From NCBI GenBank assembly GCA_033297205.1, contig MU859075.1, forward strand, positions 124,001 to 188,000: a DNA stretch of 64,000 nt, in the 5' to 3' direction. The stretch is from Pseudoneurospora amorphoporcata (Eukaryota > Ascomycota > Sordariomycetes > Sordariales > Sordariaceae). Position numbers and translations under genes: made by a program. The notes under the pieces are model-generated. The model was not told the DNA's origin. It made no database searches and saw nothing but the letters and a program-made list of their open reading frames with translations. Below, in pieces: positions 37,689-48,844 of this stretch; within the stretch, counting starts at the first letter, position 1; every line of letters begins with the position of its first letter.

Positions 37689-40600
37689 ATGGCAGCTGCG
37701 TCGTCGCACAACAACAATAACAACCCATCATACCCTCGATCCCCCGTTGGCCCGTCCACTGACACTCCATCATACGACGAGTCACCCGTCTCGTCGGCTA
37801 CCTCAGCGAAGCCGCATGCGCCGCAGCAACAGTATTTTGGCGGCCTGACTAGCACGACTCCTTCTGCTGCTGTACCAAGGACGACCCCGGCTTCAGCACC
37901 TTGCCCTCCTTCACCACGCTTGCTGCCGCAGCCACCACACCCACCGAGGAACTCCACTCTAGCATCATCTTCGACGGAAAGCCTTCTCAACCACCAGGCT
38001 TCTCACCAGAGCTCATTCCACTCATACACGCCCGCCACAGCAACACCGTTCACCATGGGAGGCCGAGATTCCCTCCCGTCCAACGACTCAGTGTCTGGGA
38101 CGCCGGCCCCTTCGTCCGGTCACCAGCTACCCTCATCCAGTTCACAGGCCCAAAAGCGGGCATATCGCCAGAGGAGGAAAGACCCAAGTTGCGACGCCTG
38201 CCGAGAGAGGAAGGTCAAGTGCGACGCGACCGACACAGCCAGCTGTTCCGAATGCTCGAGCCGAAATGTGAAGTGCCAATTCACCAAGGAGACGAACCGG
38301 CGGATGTCTTCCATCAAGCAGGTGCAGGATCTTGAGAAGACATTGGATAAGCTCAAGCGGGAAAACTTGAACCTGAAGCGAGCTTTGGAGACCCAGGGCC
38401 ACGGCGTTCATGGCCATGTTAATCATGGCCTAGGCCGTGGACAACCTCACATGCCCATGGACCGCATGGACATTGACAGTGGTCCTGTTGCTGGCGTGGG
38501 CATTGAACAGCTGCTTGCCCTTCTCCTTCCCGAAATAGGTGCCGAACCGAAGCCGAAGAAGAGGCCCGTCCCGATTCCCGCGCTCGCGCAAGCCCGGTCA
38601 AACATCCGAATTCCCGCAAAAGGAGTATGGAAGCCACCAGCACAATACCGACACTCGCCAGCTGGTCCATCCATCTTTGACTACACACCGAGGCCCGAAC
38701 TGCCCTCGCAACAGACGACAGACCACCTGATGCGCTGCTATTATTCGTCCGCCCATACCATGACGCCCATCATTCACTGGCCCACCTTCCGGCAAGAGGT
38801 CGATAATCTGTACAGGCCAGGGGGACTATCACAGCATGTACCTACATCGTTTTTGGCCATGTTCTACGCCGTTATGGCTGTAGGCGCCCTCTTTTCGGCA
38901 GATTTACACCGTTCCTACCGGGCAGCCGAATGGATTGAAGCCTCCAGGAAGCTCATTGATCCTTGGGGTAATGACTTTGCGCTGGACCATGCGCGTTCAC
39001 TGGTTCTCATCAGCATTGCCCTCAATGAGCTCAACCTGAAGTCCGCGGCATGGAACTGGCTCGGAAACGCAGTCAAGGTGGCTCAGGACATTGGCCTGCA
39101 CTCGGATATGGGCTCGTGGCCGATGATTGAGAAGGAGATGCGAAAGCGTACCTGGTGGTCCATCTACATTCTTGACCGTAGTCTAAGCCTCGAGCTTGGG
39201 CGACCCATGCTGATTGACGATGTCGACTGTGACGTGCCACTGCCGATGGGCGTAGACGATCACTTCATTCGCGACAACGGCATGGTCATTCCCAACGGCG
39301 CCGAACCCCTGACTCACTCGCTGCTCGCCATTACACACGTTGTGCGATCATACACCGCCCTCGGCCGACTGCTTTCTTCGTCTGGAAATGAAGGACCAAT
39401 GCTTCACAACCGCAATGAGTTTATGAGTCCAGCAATCCCACCCGCCCGTCTCGCGACATTCGATCAGTACTTTGCCTCATGCCTGCGCACCTTCCCTCCG
39501 GCGTGCGACCCAACTTCTGGCTCCCCGCTCGCCCCAGTACTCCTCAACCCGCTAATCTACCTCCTACATGCGCGACTCTTGCTCCATCGCCAGAACCTCT
39601 CTCCGCAATGCCCGCCCGAAGCCCGCCAGCTGGCCGTAGAGCAGTGCACAAATATTGCGATGGAGACAGCCGCTTACCTAAAGCGCATGACACCCACCCT
39701 TCCCGAGGGGGCCACAGCGCTCACGACTATGCACATCTTCCGGTGCGCCTTGTTCCTCCTGCTCATCGGGCACTTGGACCAAGCTCTCGTGTGCATCCGG
39801 GAGCTGGCAACGATCAACACGAATAGAGAGGTTGCGGTGCCCTGCGGGCGGTACCTCCTGTTCTTCGTCGGTATTGTGGGACAAAAGAGAAGCGAGTATC
39901 TTCAGAGAATCATGATGACGGGAAGCCCAGAACCGGCGCCAGTGAGGCTGAGAACTGCTCTGATGAGGGATGAGGAGCTGATTGCATATGTGAGCGCGGA
40001 TCTGCAGGCGCGGCCCGATACGGCGTGGATCTGGGCAGGCGGAGAGCAGGACCATGCGGCTGCTGCAGCTGCGGCCGCGGCGGCTGGACGTGCAGTGGGG
40101 AACACCAGCGGCTCAAGCCCCGGAGGAGCAAACGGATTGGGCACCCTTTTCAGCGAGGAAGCCAAGATGGGATTGTCGAAGGAGGAAATCACCGAGTGGA
40201 ATGTCAACAAGGGCTGGACAAGACTGGACGAAATGGTGCGCGGTTTGGCCCACCCGCTTGCGGTACCGTTAGCACAGGCACCGATGGTGCCATCGACTTC
40301 GGGCCAAACGCCGACTTCAGCAACACGAGCTACACATTCGTTGGCTTCGACGCCTACATCAGCTACCGCTCCCCATCCCCCATACGCACAAGGACCGCCG
40401 CCAGTAACAGTCTCTGGGCCCCCTCCTCCTCCTCCCTTGCACTATAGCCATCATGCGCCACCACCACCACTCCAGGGGCGCCAAATGCCCCCGATCCAAC
40501 CTGGACCCGGCCCACAACAACCGCCCCCGCCAGGAAGCTGGGGCCATCCCCCGAGCGGCCCGACCCTTCCTCCCCCGCAACAATCCCGATCTCCATACAT

Positions 40601-41045
40601 CTCGCAGCACGGCCACCACCCTCAGGGTCCCCCACCGCCAGCGCAACCCCCGACGCTCCCCAGCATCTCGCCCGCCGGCACTCCCCGCATTAAGAGCGAA
40701 CCCGGGCTACCATCTCTGCCGCCCCTCGGAGGAGAACGAGAAGACAAGCGACCTATCGGCTTGGGAATCGGCGGTAGTGAAAGAGGCCCAGCAAGCGCCA
40801 TCAGCCCATCCAACAGGGCAGCGGTGCTTCAGAGCAGCGGAGCCGGTGGATATGGAGCGGGTAGTCCGACTATGAGCATGAGCCGCAGCCCGACGAGCGC
40901 GACAACGCCGACTACGACGATGCCGAATGGAACCTCGAATCCGAACGGGAAGGAGAACGCAAATGGAAATGGTGCGGCGGGTAACAAACCGTTGACGGTG
41001 AAGAGTCAGAGTCAGGAGAGGATTAGTATTGCCAATATCATTTAA
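37689..41045 (+). CDS. Zn(II)2Cys6 fungal transcription factor with middle homology domain
   Basis: A single uninterrupted frame of 1118 aa from ATG 37689, which has a good CACCATGG context; an in-frame ATG at 37578 would add 37 poorly structured residues. A Ser/Pro/Thr/Asn-rich N-terminus precedes the zinc cluster at about residues 168-197 (CDACRERKVKC...CSECSSRNVKC, spacing C2C6C7C2C6C), followed by a linker and coiled coil (MSSIKQVQDLEKTLDKLKRE). The fungal_trans middle region spans about 340-700 (MTPIIHWPTFRQEVDNLY, KRTWWSIYILDRSLSLELGR). An alanine run near 790 and a long Pro/Gln/Ser-rich tail follow. It is a nuclear DNA-binding regulator. From memory the zinc-cluster region resembles the BglR/COL-26 type regulators of sugar and starch metabolism; I hold that only as a possibility. 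The very long upstream gap could hold its control region. Confidence 0.93.
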   Translation: MAAASSHNNNNNPSYPRSPVGPSTDTPSYDESPVSSATSAKPHAPQQQYFGGLTSTTPSAAVPRTTPASAPCPPSPRLLPQPPHPPRNSTLASSSTESLLNHQASHQSSFHSYTPATATPFTMGGRDSLPSNDSVSGTPAPSSGHQLPSSSSQAQKRAYRQRRKDPSCDACRERKVKCDATDTASCSECSSRNVKCQFTKETNRRMSSIKQVQDLEKTLDKLKRENLNLKRALETQGHGVHGHVNHGLGRGQPHMPMDRMDIDSGPVAGVGIEQLLALLLPEIGAEPKPKKRPVPIPALAQARSNIRIPAKGVWKPPAQYRHSPAGPSIFDYTPRPELPSQQTTDHLMRCYYSSAHTMTPIIHWPTFRQEVDNLYRPGGLSQHVPTSFLAMFYAVMAVGALFSADLHRSYRAAEWIEASRKLIDPWGNDFALDHARSLVLISIALNELNLKSAAWNWLGNAVKVAQDIGLHSDMGSWPMIEKEMRKRTWWSIYILDRSLSLELGRPMLIDDVDCDVPLPMGVDDHFIRDNGMVIPNGAEPLTHSLLAITHVVRSYTALGRLLSSSGNEGPMLHNRNEFMSPAIPPARLATFDQYFASCLRTFPPACDPTSGSPLAPVLLNPLIYLLHARLLLHRQNLSPQCPPEARQLAVEQCTNIAMETAAYLKRMTPTLPEGATALTTMHIFRCALFLLLIGHLDQALVCIRELATINTNREVAVPCGRYLLFFVGIVGQKRSEYLQRIMMTGSPEPAPVRLRTALMRDEELIAYVSADLQARPDTAWIWAGGEQDHAAAAAAAAAAGRAVGNTSGSSPGGANGLGTLFSEEAKMGLSKEEITEWNVNKGWTRLDEMVRGLAHPLAVPLAQAPMVPSTSGQTPTSATRATHSLASTPTSATAPHPPYAQGPPPVTVSGPPPPPPLHYSHHAPPPPLQGRQMPPIQPGPGPQQPPPPGSWGHPPSGPTLPPPQQSRSPYISQHGHHPQGPPPPAQPPTLPSISPAGTPRIKSEPGLPSLPPLGGEREDKRPIGLGIGGSERGPASAISPSNRAAVLQSSGAGGYGAGSPTMSMSRSPTSATTPTTTMPNGTSNPNGKENANGNGAAGNKPLTVKSQSQERISIANII

Positions 41046-43262
41046 GGCAATGTGAGGGGGATGAGGTTGTTATGAGCGGACCTAGGAGGAGGTGGTGCAT
41101 CGCATTGCATGGCATTGCATCGCATCGCAGCATCGCGTGCTCAAAAAGTTGCAGGCAGGCGGGGTTCTTGCATAGACTCGAACAACATCATTTTCTTCTG
41201 TTGTGTTCTCCGGCATCTTTTTGGTTACAACACTATTTTGTGGAAAGGGAGAAGACGAAAAGGGCATACACAAACGAACAGATAAAATCAAAGGCTGGGA
41301 GGCAAGCGAAAGATACACGATAATTCGCTATTGCCAACAGGAACACAAAAAGGCAGGCTTCAATAACCGGCTGGGGTTCACATGCATGGTATAGGGTACG
41401 GACTTTTTGGAAAGGCAGGTCGGTAGTTTTTGGATAAGGCGGGGCAAGTGGGCAAATGGCTTGACGGGATGAACGGTTACTATATTTGGACTACCACGAA
41501 CAAGTCGTGGGTTTGCCTCGCAGACAGGCAAAACGATACCAATTTCTTGTTTACGATTTGCGTTATTTGGTTTTACTTCTTCTTTTTTACTTTGTTCGTT
41601 TTATCTTCATCTTCTGATTTTTGGGTTGTGTCTCTTGGTGTACGCTTATAAACCATGAATGAGTGACGGATGGGTTATACTATGTTTGCTGAGCGAGGTG
41701 TTGCAGAAGAGAGGGAAGATGAGGCTACCTCTAGGCGGGAAGGGCTCCCGTCTCAGCGTTGCGGCGAAAGGCACGCAAATGAAGAATCGATTAACAGCTG
41801 AAGCTGTGGTTTTGATGCTGAGATAATTTGTCCTACCTGCTCTCCTCCACATTGTCTACTTCATCTCATATGGTTTAAAAGTGTTTGCGAGTGGCTTTTG
41901 CTCACTCAAACTCATACGCTAAACTGATGCTTACCTCATATACCATTTCCTACCATTTCCGCACACAGCGCCAAAGAATCGGACAAACTTACCAAAACTG
42001 GACAAGGAAACAGAGGCTCAACCACTTTGAGACACTACTTCATCAAACAGGTCATAGATCTGGTAACCGGTTACACGGGAGTGGCACCATCCAGTACGAT
42101 ACCGGCACAGACAGGGCAAGATTGGTATCGGTGTGGTAACACGACAAAGAAGGCAGGCACGGGGTGGTTCGAAGGGATCTCGGAAAGAAGCATCCATGAT
42201 CCAGTGGAACAAGAAACCACACCATTTCCGTCCGTTAACCCCTTCCATACGCTATGTCCGTATCGTATTTCTTCTTCTGCATACCGTTTGGTGTTACGTG
42301 ACAGGCGTCAAAAGGGCAACTGTTGGGACGGTATCCGAGACCGGGTTTGAGACCCGAATCGTACTTGTGCTTCTCGGCTCCGGGATAGCAGGTGTACGAA
42401 GATTATACAGCTTGTGGAGAAATGAAACAAGAGAGGGGAAGGAGAGAGAAGATGAAAAAGAAAAGGTGGAATGAAAAGGGAGGAGAAGTATAGAAAAAGA
42501 AGGATGGAAATACTGCAGTCGGACGGCGTCGCACCAAAAAAGTTCAGGCTCGGTGACCGGTTTGGGCCAATAGGAACTAGCGCCGAGAGGGCCTTTCTTT
42601 TTATTTACCCCTTTTCCTGGAGTTGGTGGAAGTAAACAAAGAGACAATCGAGTGATTGCACACCACAAGCTACATTTCAGGGAATTCGACTTCTGACATT
42701 TCAAGGCACACAGGAAATCATTCTCGTTACATTTTCCAGACATACTGTTCCCGCAGCAGCGGGATTGTATCGTTACCGAAAATCACTCTAGACGAACTGG
42801 CGGGAGGTGACTCGGTGCATTGGACCGACCATAAAACCGGACGAACCGTTGCAAACCGTTCTGTTCGGTGGAGAAGAGTCCGATCCCGACTTCGGACGGC
42901 ATTCCCCAAAATCCCGTCCAATGCCGTTTATTGTCGCCCATCCGAACGATTCTTGTCATTCGCTTCCGCTTCCGCTTTTTTATTTGATTCCGTGTCAGCG
43001 AACCGTTCATTGGGAAAAGTTCGGAGGAGAAAGAAAACAGAAAATAAAAATAGAAAAGGAAAAAAAGGTGCGCTTCGGTAAGCATGCGGCGTGCAATCCG
43101 AGTGGTTAAGGTCGAGCCGCTATTCCGACTTCCGAGCGAGGAGGATGGAAGCGAGAAAAGCAAAGGATCATGCAATTTGGAAAAGGGGGATTCCAAATTG
43201 GTGAGAAGCGAACAAAACCGACAATCCAACAAGCCAGCGAAACAAAATGAAGTCATGCTGTA

Positions 43263-43425
43263 CCGCTTTATCTCACTCAACTGGGTTTTATCCCCACGCT
43301 GCTTAGGCCAATTAGGTGGCTAGTTTGGTCTTTGCGGAGTCAGTATGCTACAGTATGCAGCCTTTCTCAAGATGTAACTGGCCGAACAGTCTGGGGATAA
43401 AACCCAGTTGAATGAAATAAAGCGG
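43263..43425. mobile_element. MITE-like foldback element, 163 bp, TA-flanked
   Basis: Terminal inverted repeats of 33 bp, 43263-43295 and 43393-43425, match at 31 of 33 positions (consensus begins CCGCTTTATYTCAYTCAAC and ends in TTTTATCCCC). They enclose a 97-bp non-coding spacer. Both outer ends are bordered by TA (43261-43262 and 43426-43427), as expected for the target duplication of Tc1/mariner-class elements. No transposase is encoded, so it would be non-autonomous. Confidence 0.75.
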
Positions 43426-43500
43426 TATGTCGGAACCAAATTCTAGCCTCCGCTACGGCACAGCACGGCAGGTTCCGGCAATTGCATTACATAAAGTGGG

Positions 43501-43550
43501 CGGTGCGGTGCGGTGCGGTGCGGTGCGGTGCGGTGCGGTGCGGTGCGGTG
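43501..43550. repeat. (CGGTG)10 pentanucleotide array
   Basis: Ten perfect tandem copies of CGGTG on the + strand, about 75 bp to the right of the foldback element and about 550 bp upstream of the formamidase-like start. It is G-rich on one strand and likely to vary in copy number between strains. Confidence 0.97.
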
Positions 43551-44107
43551 GAATGTGCCGAACCGAGTTCCGAGACCGGCAACGCTTCCGACGGAACACG
43601 GCACGGTTTCGTGCGTTCGTGCGTTCAATAGCTTTTTTTGTTTTGGGCACTCCGTCGGAGGCCTTCCGAGACTTTGCGTTCCTTGGCAGCTGGTGGTGCG
43701 GTGCGCGCACGCCGTGCCGCACACACGGTGACTGGTTGCACCGGGCAGCGGGGGTATGGATTTTGGTCTTGGCTTCTTTTTTTACCGGCCGTGAATTGGA
43801 TTTGGTGAAAGGAATTATTGACCAATTGGATCATGTGTTTGATGAAGATGTAACGACGAATGTATTGGACGGTGAAAGTTACGCATTGATGGGTAATGGT
43901 AGTAATACGCAGACCTACACAGTAAGTAAACCCCACTTCCCTTTTCTTTAGGGTACATCGATCCGCCTCTGACTCTGAGATGTTAAGTAATCATCAAACG
44001 CGATGATCATCACCAACACCCTTCTCTTCCTCATATCCTTCGCTACTATACCAGCCACGGCACAAAGTAATCAAAAGCCACTTCTTGCATCATCCAACCA
44101 CAACAAA

Positions 44108-45145
44108 ATGGCCGACTACGACGAGGACACGACCCCCTCCTCCCCGAGTAGACGGACGCCCGTCCTCGACCCCACCGACAACAGCACTATCATCGGCCAC
44201 CACTATCCCGGTTTCGACTACACCGGAGAGCGCATCTGCCCTCTGCAAACCCTCGACATCTGGTTTCCCGTCGGAGCTGCACAAGAAGCACCCTGGCTCG
44301 TCTACATCCACGGCGGCGCCTGGCGCGACCCGGCCATCGACTCGTCCTCTTTCAACGCAAGCGCCACCAAAATTCTCTCCACCCTTTTCCAACAACCCCT
44401 CGAGCAGAGAAAGAAGAAGCTAGGGGGCATAGCCTCCATCAACTACCGCCTCTCCCCCTATCCTAACCACCCTACCAACCCTTCCGACGACCCAACGGAC
44501 GACTCCCGCAGAGCCAAGCATCCCGATCACATCGCCGATGTCTTGACCGCCCTCGATCACCTCCACAAATTTTATCTAATGCAGAGTTACGTGCTGGTGG
44601 GCCACAGCTGCGGCGCCACGTTGGCGCTGCAGGCTTGCATGGATCCTGTTCGTTGGAAGGATTTGGAAGAGAGCGTAAGTATTGGGTATAGAGGAGTGTA
44701 CGAGGTGGCGAAGCCCAAGACCGTGGTGGGGCTCAACGGATTGTATGATCTTGCCGGTTTTATTAACAATCCACCGAAGGGGTATGAGAGGTTGAGGGAG
44801 GCTTATAGGGAGTTTGTGACGGGTGCGTTTGGGAGTGATGAAAAGGTGTGGAGGGAGGCTTGCCCGGCGAGCGCGGAGAGGTGGCTTGGGCAGTGGAAAT
44901 TGGGTCATTGGCAAGGGAAGAGGAAGGTGGTGTTGGTGCAGAGTTTGGAGGATAGTTTGGTGCCGGTTGAGCAGACAGAGGGTATGGCAGCGTATTTGGA
45001 GAAGGAGAATGAGCAGTTGGATGAAGACAATAAGATTGAGGTGGCGGTGTTGATGGAGAAGAAGGGCGGTGATCACGATGAGATTTGGCAGAGGGGGGAT
45101 AGGTTGGGCGAGATTTTGGTGGCGGTTTTGGATTGGGAGATTTGA
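44108..45145 (+). CDS. Kynurenine formamidase-like alpha/beta hydrolase (BNA7/AFMID type)
   Basis: Single exon, 345 aa from ATG 44108 (MADYDEDTT, context CAAAATGG). Motifs of the family are in order: YIHGGAWRDP oxyanion-hole motif (HGGAW at about 68-72), INYRLSPYP, the nucleophile elbow GHSCGATLALQ (Ser about 167), an acid region QSLEDSLVP and a C-terminal GGDHDEIW with the likely catalytic histidine. The enzyme hydrolyses N-formylkynurenine to kynurenine in tryptophan breakdown and de novo NAD synthesis. An in-frame ATG at 44003 would add 35 residues that look like a secretion signal (MIITNTLLFLISFATIPATA); I prefer the downstream ATG because the known enzyme is cytosolic, but both are possible. 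A carboxylesterase of other specificity remains an alternative. No kynurenine-pathway neighbour is in the window. Confidence 0.83.
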   Translation: MADYDEDTTPSSPSRRTPVLDPTDNSTIIGHHYPGFDYTGERICPLQTLDIWFPVGAAQEAPWLVYIHGGAWRDPAIDSSSFNASATKILSTLFQQPLEQRKKKLGGIASINYRLSPYPNHPTNPSDDPTDDSRRAKHPDHIADVLTALDHLHKFYLMQSYVLVGHSCGATLALQACMDPVRWKDLEESVSIGYRGVYEVAKPKTVVGLNGLYDLAGFINNPPKGYERLREAYREFVTGAFGSDEKVWREACPASAERWLGQWKLGHWQGKRKVVLVQSLEDSLVPVEQTEGMAAYLEKENEQLDEDNKIEVAVLMEKKGGDHDEIWQRGDRLGEILVAVLDWEI

Positions 45146-47139
45146 GGGTTGTGTTCTGAAAAGACCTTCACGAGATGGGGTTGGCGAAGTGGTTGGCGAC
45201 GCATCATATGGGCATGCTGGTCGATTAAAGAAAGAATCATTATCCTCTGTCGAACATTCGTTTGGGATGGCTGAATGTTCCAAGACAATTGTACGCTCGA
45301 TGTAGGGCAAATTGCTGCATTGAAAAACTCACAATCAATGCCCGAAAAGTCGATTCATCCGTACTACATCACCCTGAAAAGACTATGAACCAAGTCTTTA
45401 GAGTCCTTTCACGTCTGACGAGTATAGTCCGTGTAACAGCGACTTCTGCAATGGGCTGAGCGTGGACGAATAGTCTTTGAGACATTGTGGTTGCACGGGG
45501 AGTTGAAGAGACTTTTCGGTCCACCACATCATGTCAGCGGTTGACTGCGCCAAATGGTCATCTTCGAATAACGTTAAGAGCAAAGATGGAACTAGGCTGG
45601 GGCTGAAAAGGAGGCGTTATCCGGACCGGTCTCAGCACCCTCGATGGTAAATTGGCGTGGCTGGTATACCGATATTGTTGCCCAACTATGTAACATAGTA
45701 GATGCCAATTCCGGAAGCCTTCCCGACTTGATGAAAATGCCTCTGAAAAGCCAATTTGGTTTAGCAAAGGGAAGGCGAAGATCGCGATGGACTGCGTTGG
45801 CTGTCAAAGGTTGATGATCGAACCATCAGACGGACGCAGCCGGTGAGGGGAATGAGGGGTCGACTCCAATTAAAGAATAGTTAGCCCACGATGCGCCAAT
45901 GTCTATATCTCTGCTTTGAGTTGGGCACAGCGAATAGCAAAATGTAATTCGAGGAATGGATTATATGAGGAGATCTTGACTCAACTTCAATTATTTGGAA
46001 AAGGAGCTGCTAAAATAAACACAAAGGGTGTGACATGTGTTGTAAAAAGTCGTTGAACGAGCTTTCCCCACGGCAGTGGTGATGTCATGAGAATGCGGGG
46101 TAGCTGTTTCATGTCGTTTGTCGTCGGTCCATTTAAAAGACATAAACGTCAACACAACCAAAGAATAAGGGAGCAACACGCATCTTTTTTGAAATCCAAT
46201 CCAAACCATCCAGCTATTCGTCCACACTATTATGTCAAATGGAGTGACGCTGACAGCCAAATTCCCAATCGGCAACAAGGGCAGAGACGGGAAACAAGCA
46301 ACAGGCAGATGCGGACAAAGGTGGAGCTTGTTGGACGTTCCACAGCGTCCCGCAGCGTCCCACAGCGGACAGCGGCCACCTACGAGCAGCTGAGTCCACT
46401 ATCCACCTTCCCCAACCGCGGTCGTGATTGGTCGTTCTCCGCACTAGTGGAGGTAGGTACCACTTACACGGCAAGCTCCTTCCGGCTTTGTCACTTTCCA
46501 GAATTCGTCGTGGCAATGGCACCCTCAAATGATGAGCTGCGTCACTGATTTATCAAACAGCCAAACAGATGCCAAGGATCATGACACTAACAATTGAACA
46601 AGTGTCAGAGTCCGTCTGTACGAGTGTGAGGGGAAAATGCAGTGCAGACGAGAAGAGCCCAAGCTGGAAAGTGTAGATGCAGAGTTGCCCAACATTCGCA
46701 TTGCGTTGTACCTTCCCGTTCCTGTTTGAACGACACTCTCTGCCTGCATATAACTCGGGCAACCCCTCATCTCTCTCGCTTGCCCAGTCTGACCATCTCC
46801 AATTCCAACATCGTTTGGACTCATTCTCGATCCTGCTTTGGCCTCTTGTCTCCCATTCCGAGCCGCAACTCAAAAGCTTCGTGTCGTGTTTTTCGGCCAA
46901 TCTGTTTCAGCTTTCAGTCTCCGGCTGACTCCTTGTTTGTCTCGTAAGTGGTTCATCGGATTGCAATCCCGTAACCCCCACCCTTCGAAAGTATTCGCCA
47001 TCTCGACCATCGCCGGTGCATAAGGTAAATAGCACGCATCAGCGTCTTCATACTGACAATTTCCTCCGCTGCATACAGCATCCAGACACCCCAATACCAT
47101 CACAGTCGCAGATATCAACCTTTGCGCAACACATTCAAA
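45146..47139. other. Intergenic region / gad promoter
   Basis: 2 kb without a supportable coding region. A threefold imperfect CAGCGTCCCR repeat lies at about 46342-46372. The right end is the leader of the glutamate decarboxylase gene. Confidence 0.5.
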
Positions 47140-48844
47140 ATGGTGCACCTTTCTACCATCCCCAAGGAGGACGACATCAGCAACGGCCTCGACCTGCCCC
47201 TTACGCCCGCCCTCAAGAAGGTCCACCTTCAGCTCGCCAACGATGACGACCGTTTCACTACGAGCGTGTACGGCTCAAGGTTCGCCGCCGCAGACCTACC
47301 GCGCCACGAGATGCCCGAGGACGAGATGCCCAAGGAAGTCGCTTACCGCATGATCAAGGATGAGCTGAGCTTGGACGGCAACCCCATGCTCAAGTAAGCC
47401 CAAATCCCCCTTCTTCTATACTCCAGTTGCTAACCATATCCCATAGCCTCGCCTCGTTTGTCACTACGTACATGGAGGAAGAAGCTGAAAAGCTCATGAC
47501 CGAGTGCCTCCCCAAGAACTTCATCGACTACGAGGAATACCCCCAGTCGGCCGACATTCAAAACCGCTGCGTCTCCATGATTGGCCGCCTCTTCAATGCT
47601 CCGGTCAAGGATTCGGAGGCTAGCAGCGCCGTCGGAACATCCACTGTTGGCTCCTCCGAGGCCATCATGCTCGCCGTCCTCGCTATGAAGAAGCGTTGGA
47701 AGAACAAGCGCATTGCCGAGGGCAAGCCCCATGACAACCCCAACCTGATCATGTCATCGGCCGTCCAAGTGTGCTGGGAAAAGGCCACTCGCTACTTCGA
47801 GGTGGAGGAGAAGCTCGTCTATTGCACTCCCGAGCGCTACGTCATCGACCCCAAGGAGACGGTAGACCTGGTGGACGAGAACACCATTGGTATCTGCTGC
47901 ATTCTTGGCTCAACATATACTGGCGAGTACGAGGATGTCAAGGCAGTCAACGACCTGCTCATTAAGAAGGGACTGAACACACCAATCCATGTGGACGCCG
48001 CCAGCGGAGGTTTTGTTGCTCCCTTCGTCGTACCGGATCTGGAATGGGACTTTAGACTGGAAAGAGTCGTGTCCATCAACGTCTCTGGCCACAAGTACGG
48101 CCTCGTCTACCCCGGTGTCGGTTGGGTCGTCTGGCGTTCTGCCGAGTACCTCCCCCAGGAGCTCGTCTTCAACATCAATTACCTCGGTGCCGACCAGGCC
48201 TCCTTCACACTCAACTTTTCAAAGGGTGCTAGCCAGGTTATTGGCCAGTACTATCAACTCATCCGTCTCGGCAAGCACGGATACCGTGCCATCATGTCCA
48301 ACCTGACGCGCACGGCTGATTACCTCTCCGAGTCCCTTGCCGCTCTTGGCTTCATCATCATGTCCAAGAAGTCTGGTGAAGGCCTGCCGCTGGTTGCATT
48401 CCGTCTCAAGGAGGACTCAGACCGCAGTTACGATGAGTTTGCTCTCGCCCATCAGCTCCGTGTGCGCGGATGGGTTGTACCCGCATACACCATGGCCCCC
48501 AACACGAACGGACTGAAGATGCTCAGAATCGTTGTCAGAGAGGATTTCTCCAGGAACAGGTGTGATAGTCTCATCAACGATATCAGGTTATGTCAGGGCC
48601 TGCTTGAACAGATGGACAAGGAAACTATCAAGAAGCAGCAGGAGTACATCCATAAGAACCATACAGCGAGCGGGAAGGCGTCGCACAATCATCCCAAGTA
48701 CCGCGTAAGTGCTGCAACAAGGTCCTATGCTGTTTTCTCTGCTTTGATTGTTACCCTTGTAAAGAGAGACATGCTGACCATGGACTACAGAAGGAAAAAC
48801 ACTCGTTGCAGGGGAAGACGGGGAAGACGCACTCTATCTGCTGA
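47140..48844 (+). CDS. gad: Glutamate decarboxylase (PLP-dependent)
   Basis: Three exons, 47140-47393, 47447-48704 and 48791-48844, with introns of 53 and 86 nt (GTAAGC and GTAAGT donors; GCTAAC and GCTGAC branches), give 521 aa. It is a group II PLP decarboxylase that turns glutamate into GABA and CO2 in the cytosol. Seen: the N-terminal FTTSVYGSRFAA and MPEDEMPKEVAYRMIKDELS segment, GTSTVGSSEAIMLAVLAMK (cofactor phosphate region), HVDAASGGFVAPF with the cofactor-binding aspartate, and the lysine motif SINVSGHKYGLVYPGVGW. The short last exon, KEKHSLQGKTGKTHSIC, is the C-terminus expected for fungal GADs, which confirms intron 2. If intron 2 is retained the frame instead runs on for 248 codons. 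The gene converges on the phenol monooxygenase gene. Confidence 0.96.

Larger units (their letters stand above)
41046..44107. other. Intergenic region with an inverted-repeat element and tandem repeats
   Basis: 3 kb between the transcription factor and the formamidase-like gene. It holds an imperfect GCATC/GCATT repeat near 41096-41130, purine-rich runs at 42420-42510 and 43020-43070, a TA-flanked foldback element (43263-43425) and a (CGGTG)10 array (43501-43550). No supportable coding region. Confidence 0.6.

Noticed and set aside
41171..41185. GTTCGAGTC-like sequence on the minus strand, resembling a tRNA B box
   Set aside because: No matching A box, acceptor stem or anticodon arm around it; the other GGTTCGA matches (for example near 7747 and 42167) fail the same way.
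43427..43951. 174-codon + strand frame through the CGGTG array
   Set aside because: Open mainly because the pentamer repeat has no stops in this frame; no motif and it starts inside the foldback element's TA border.
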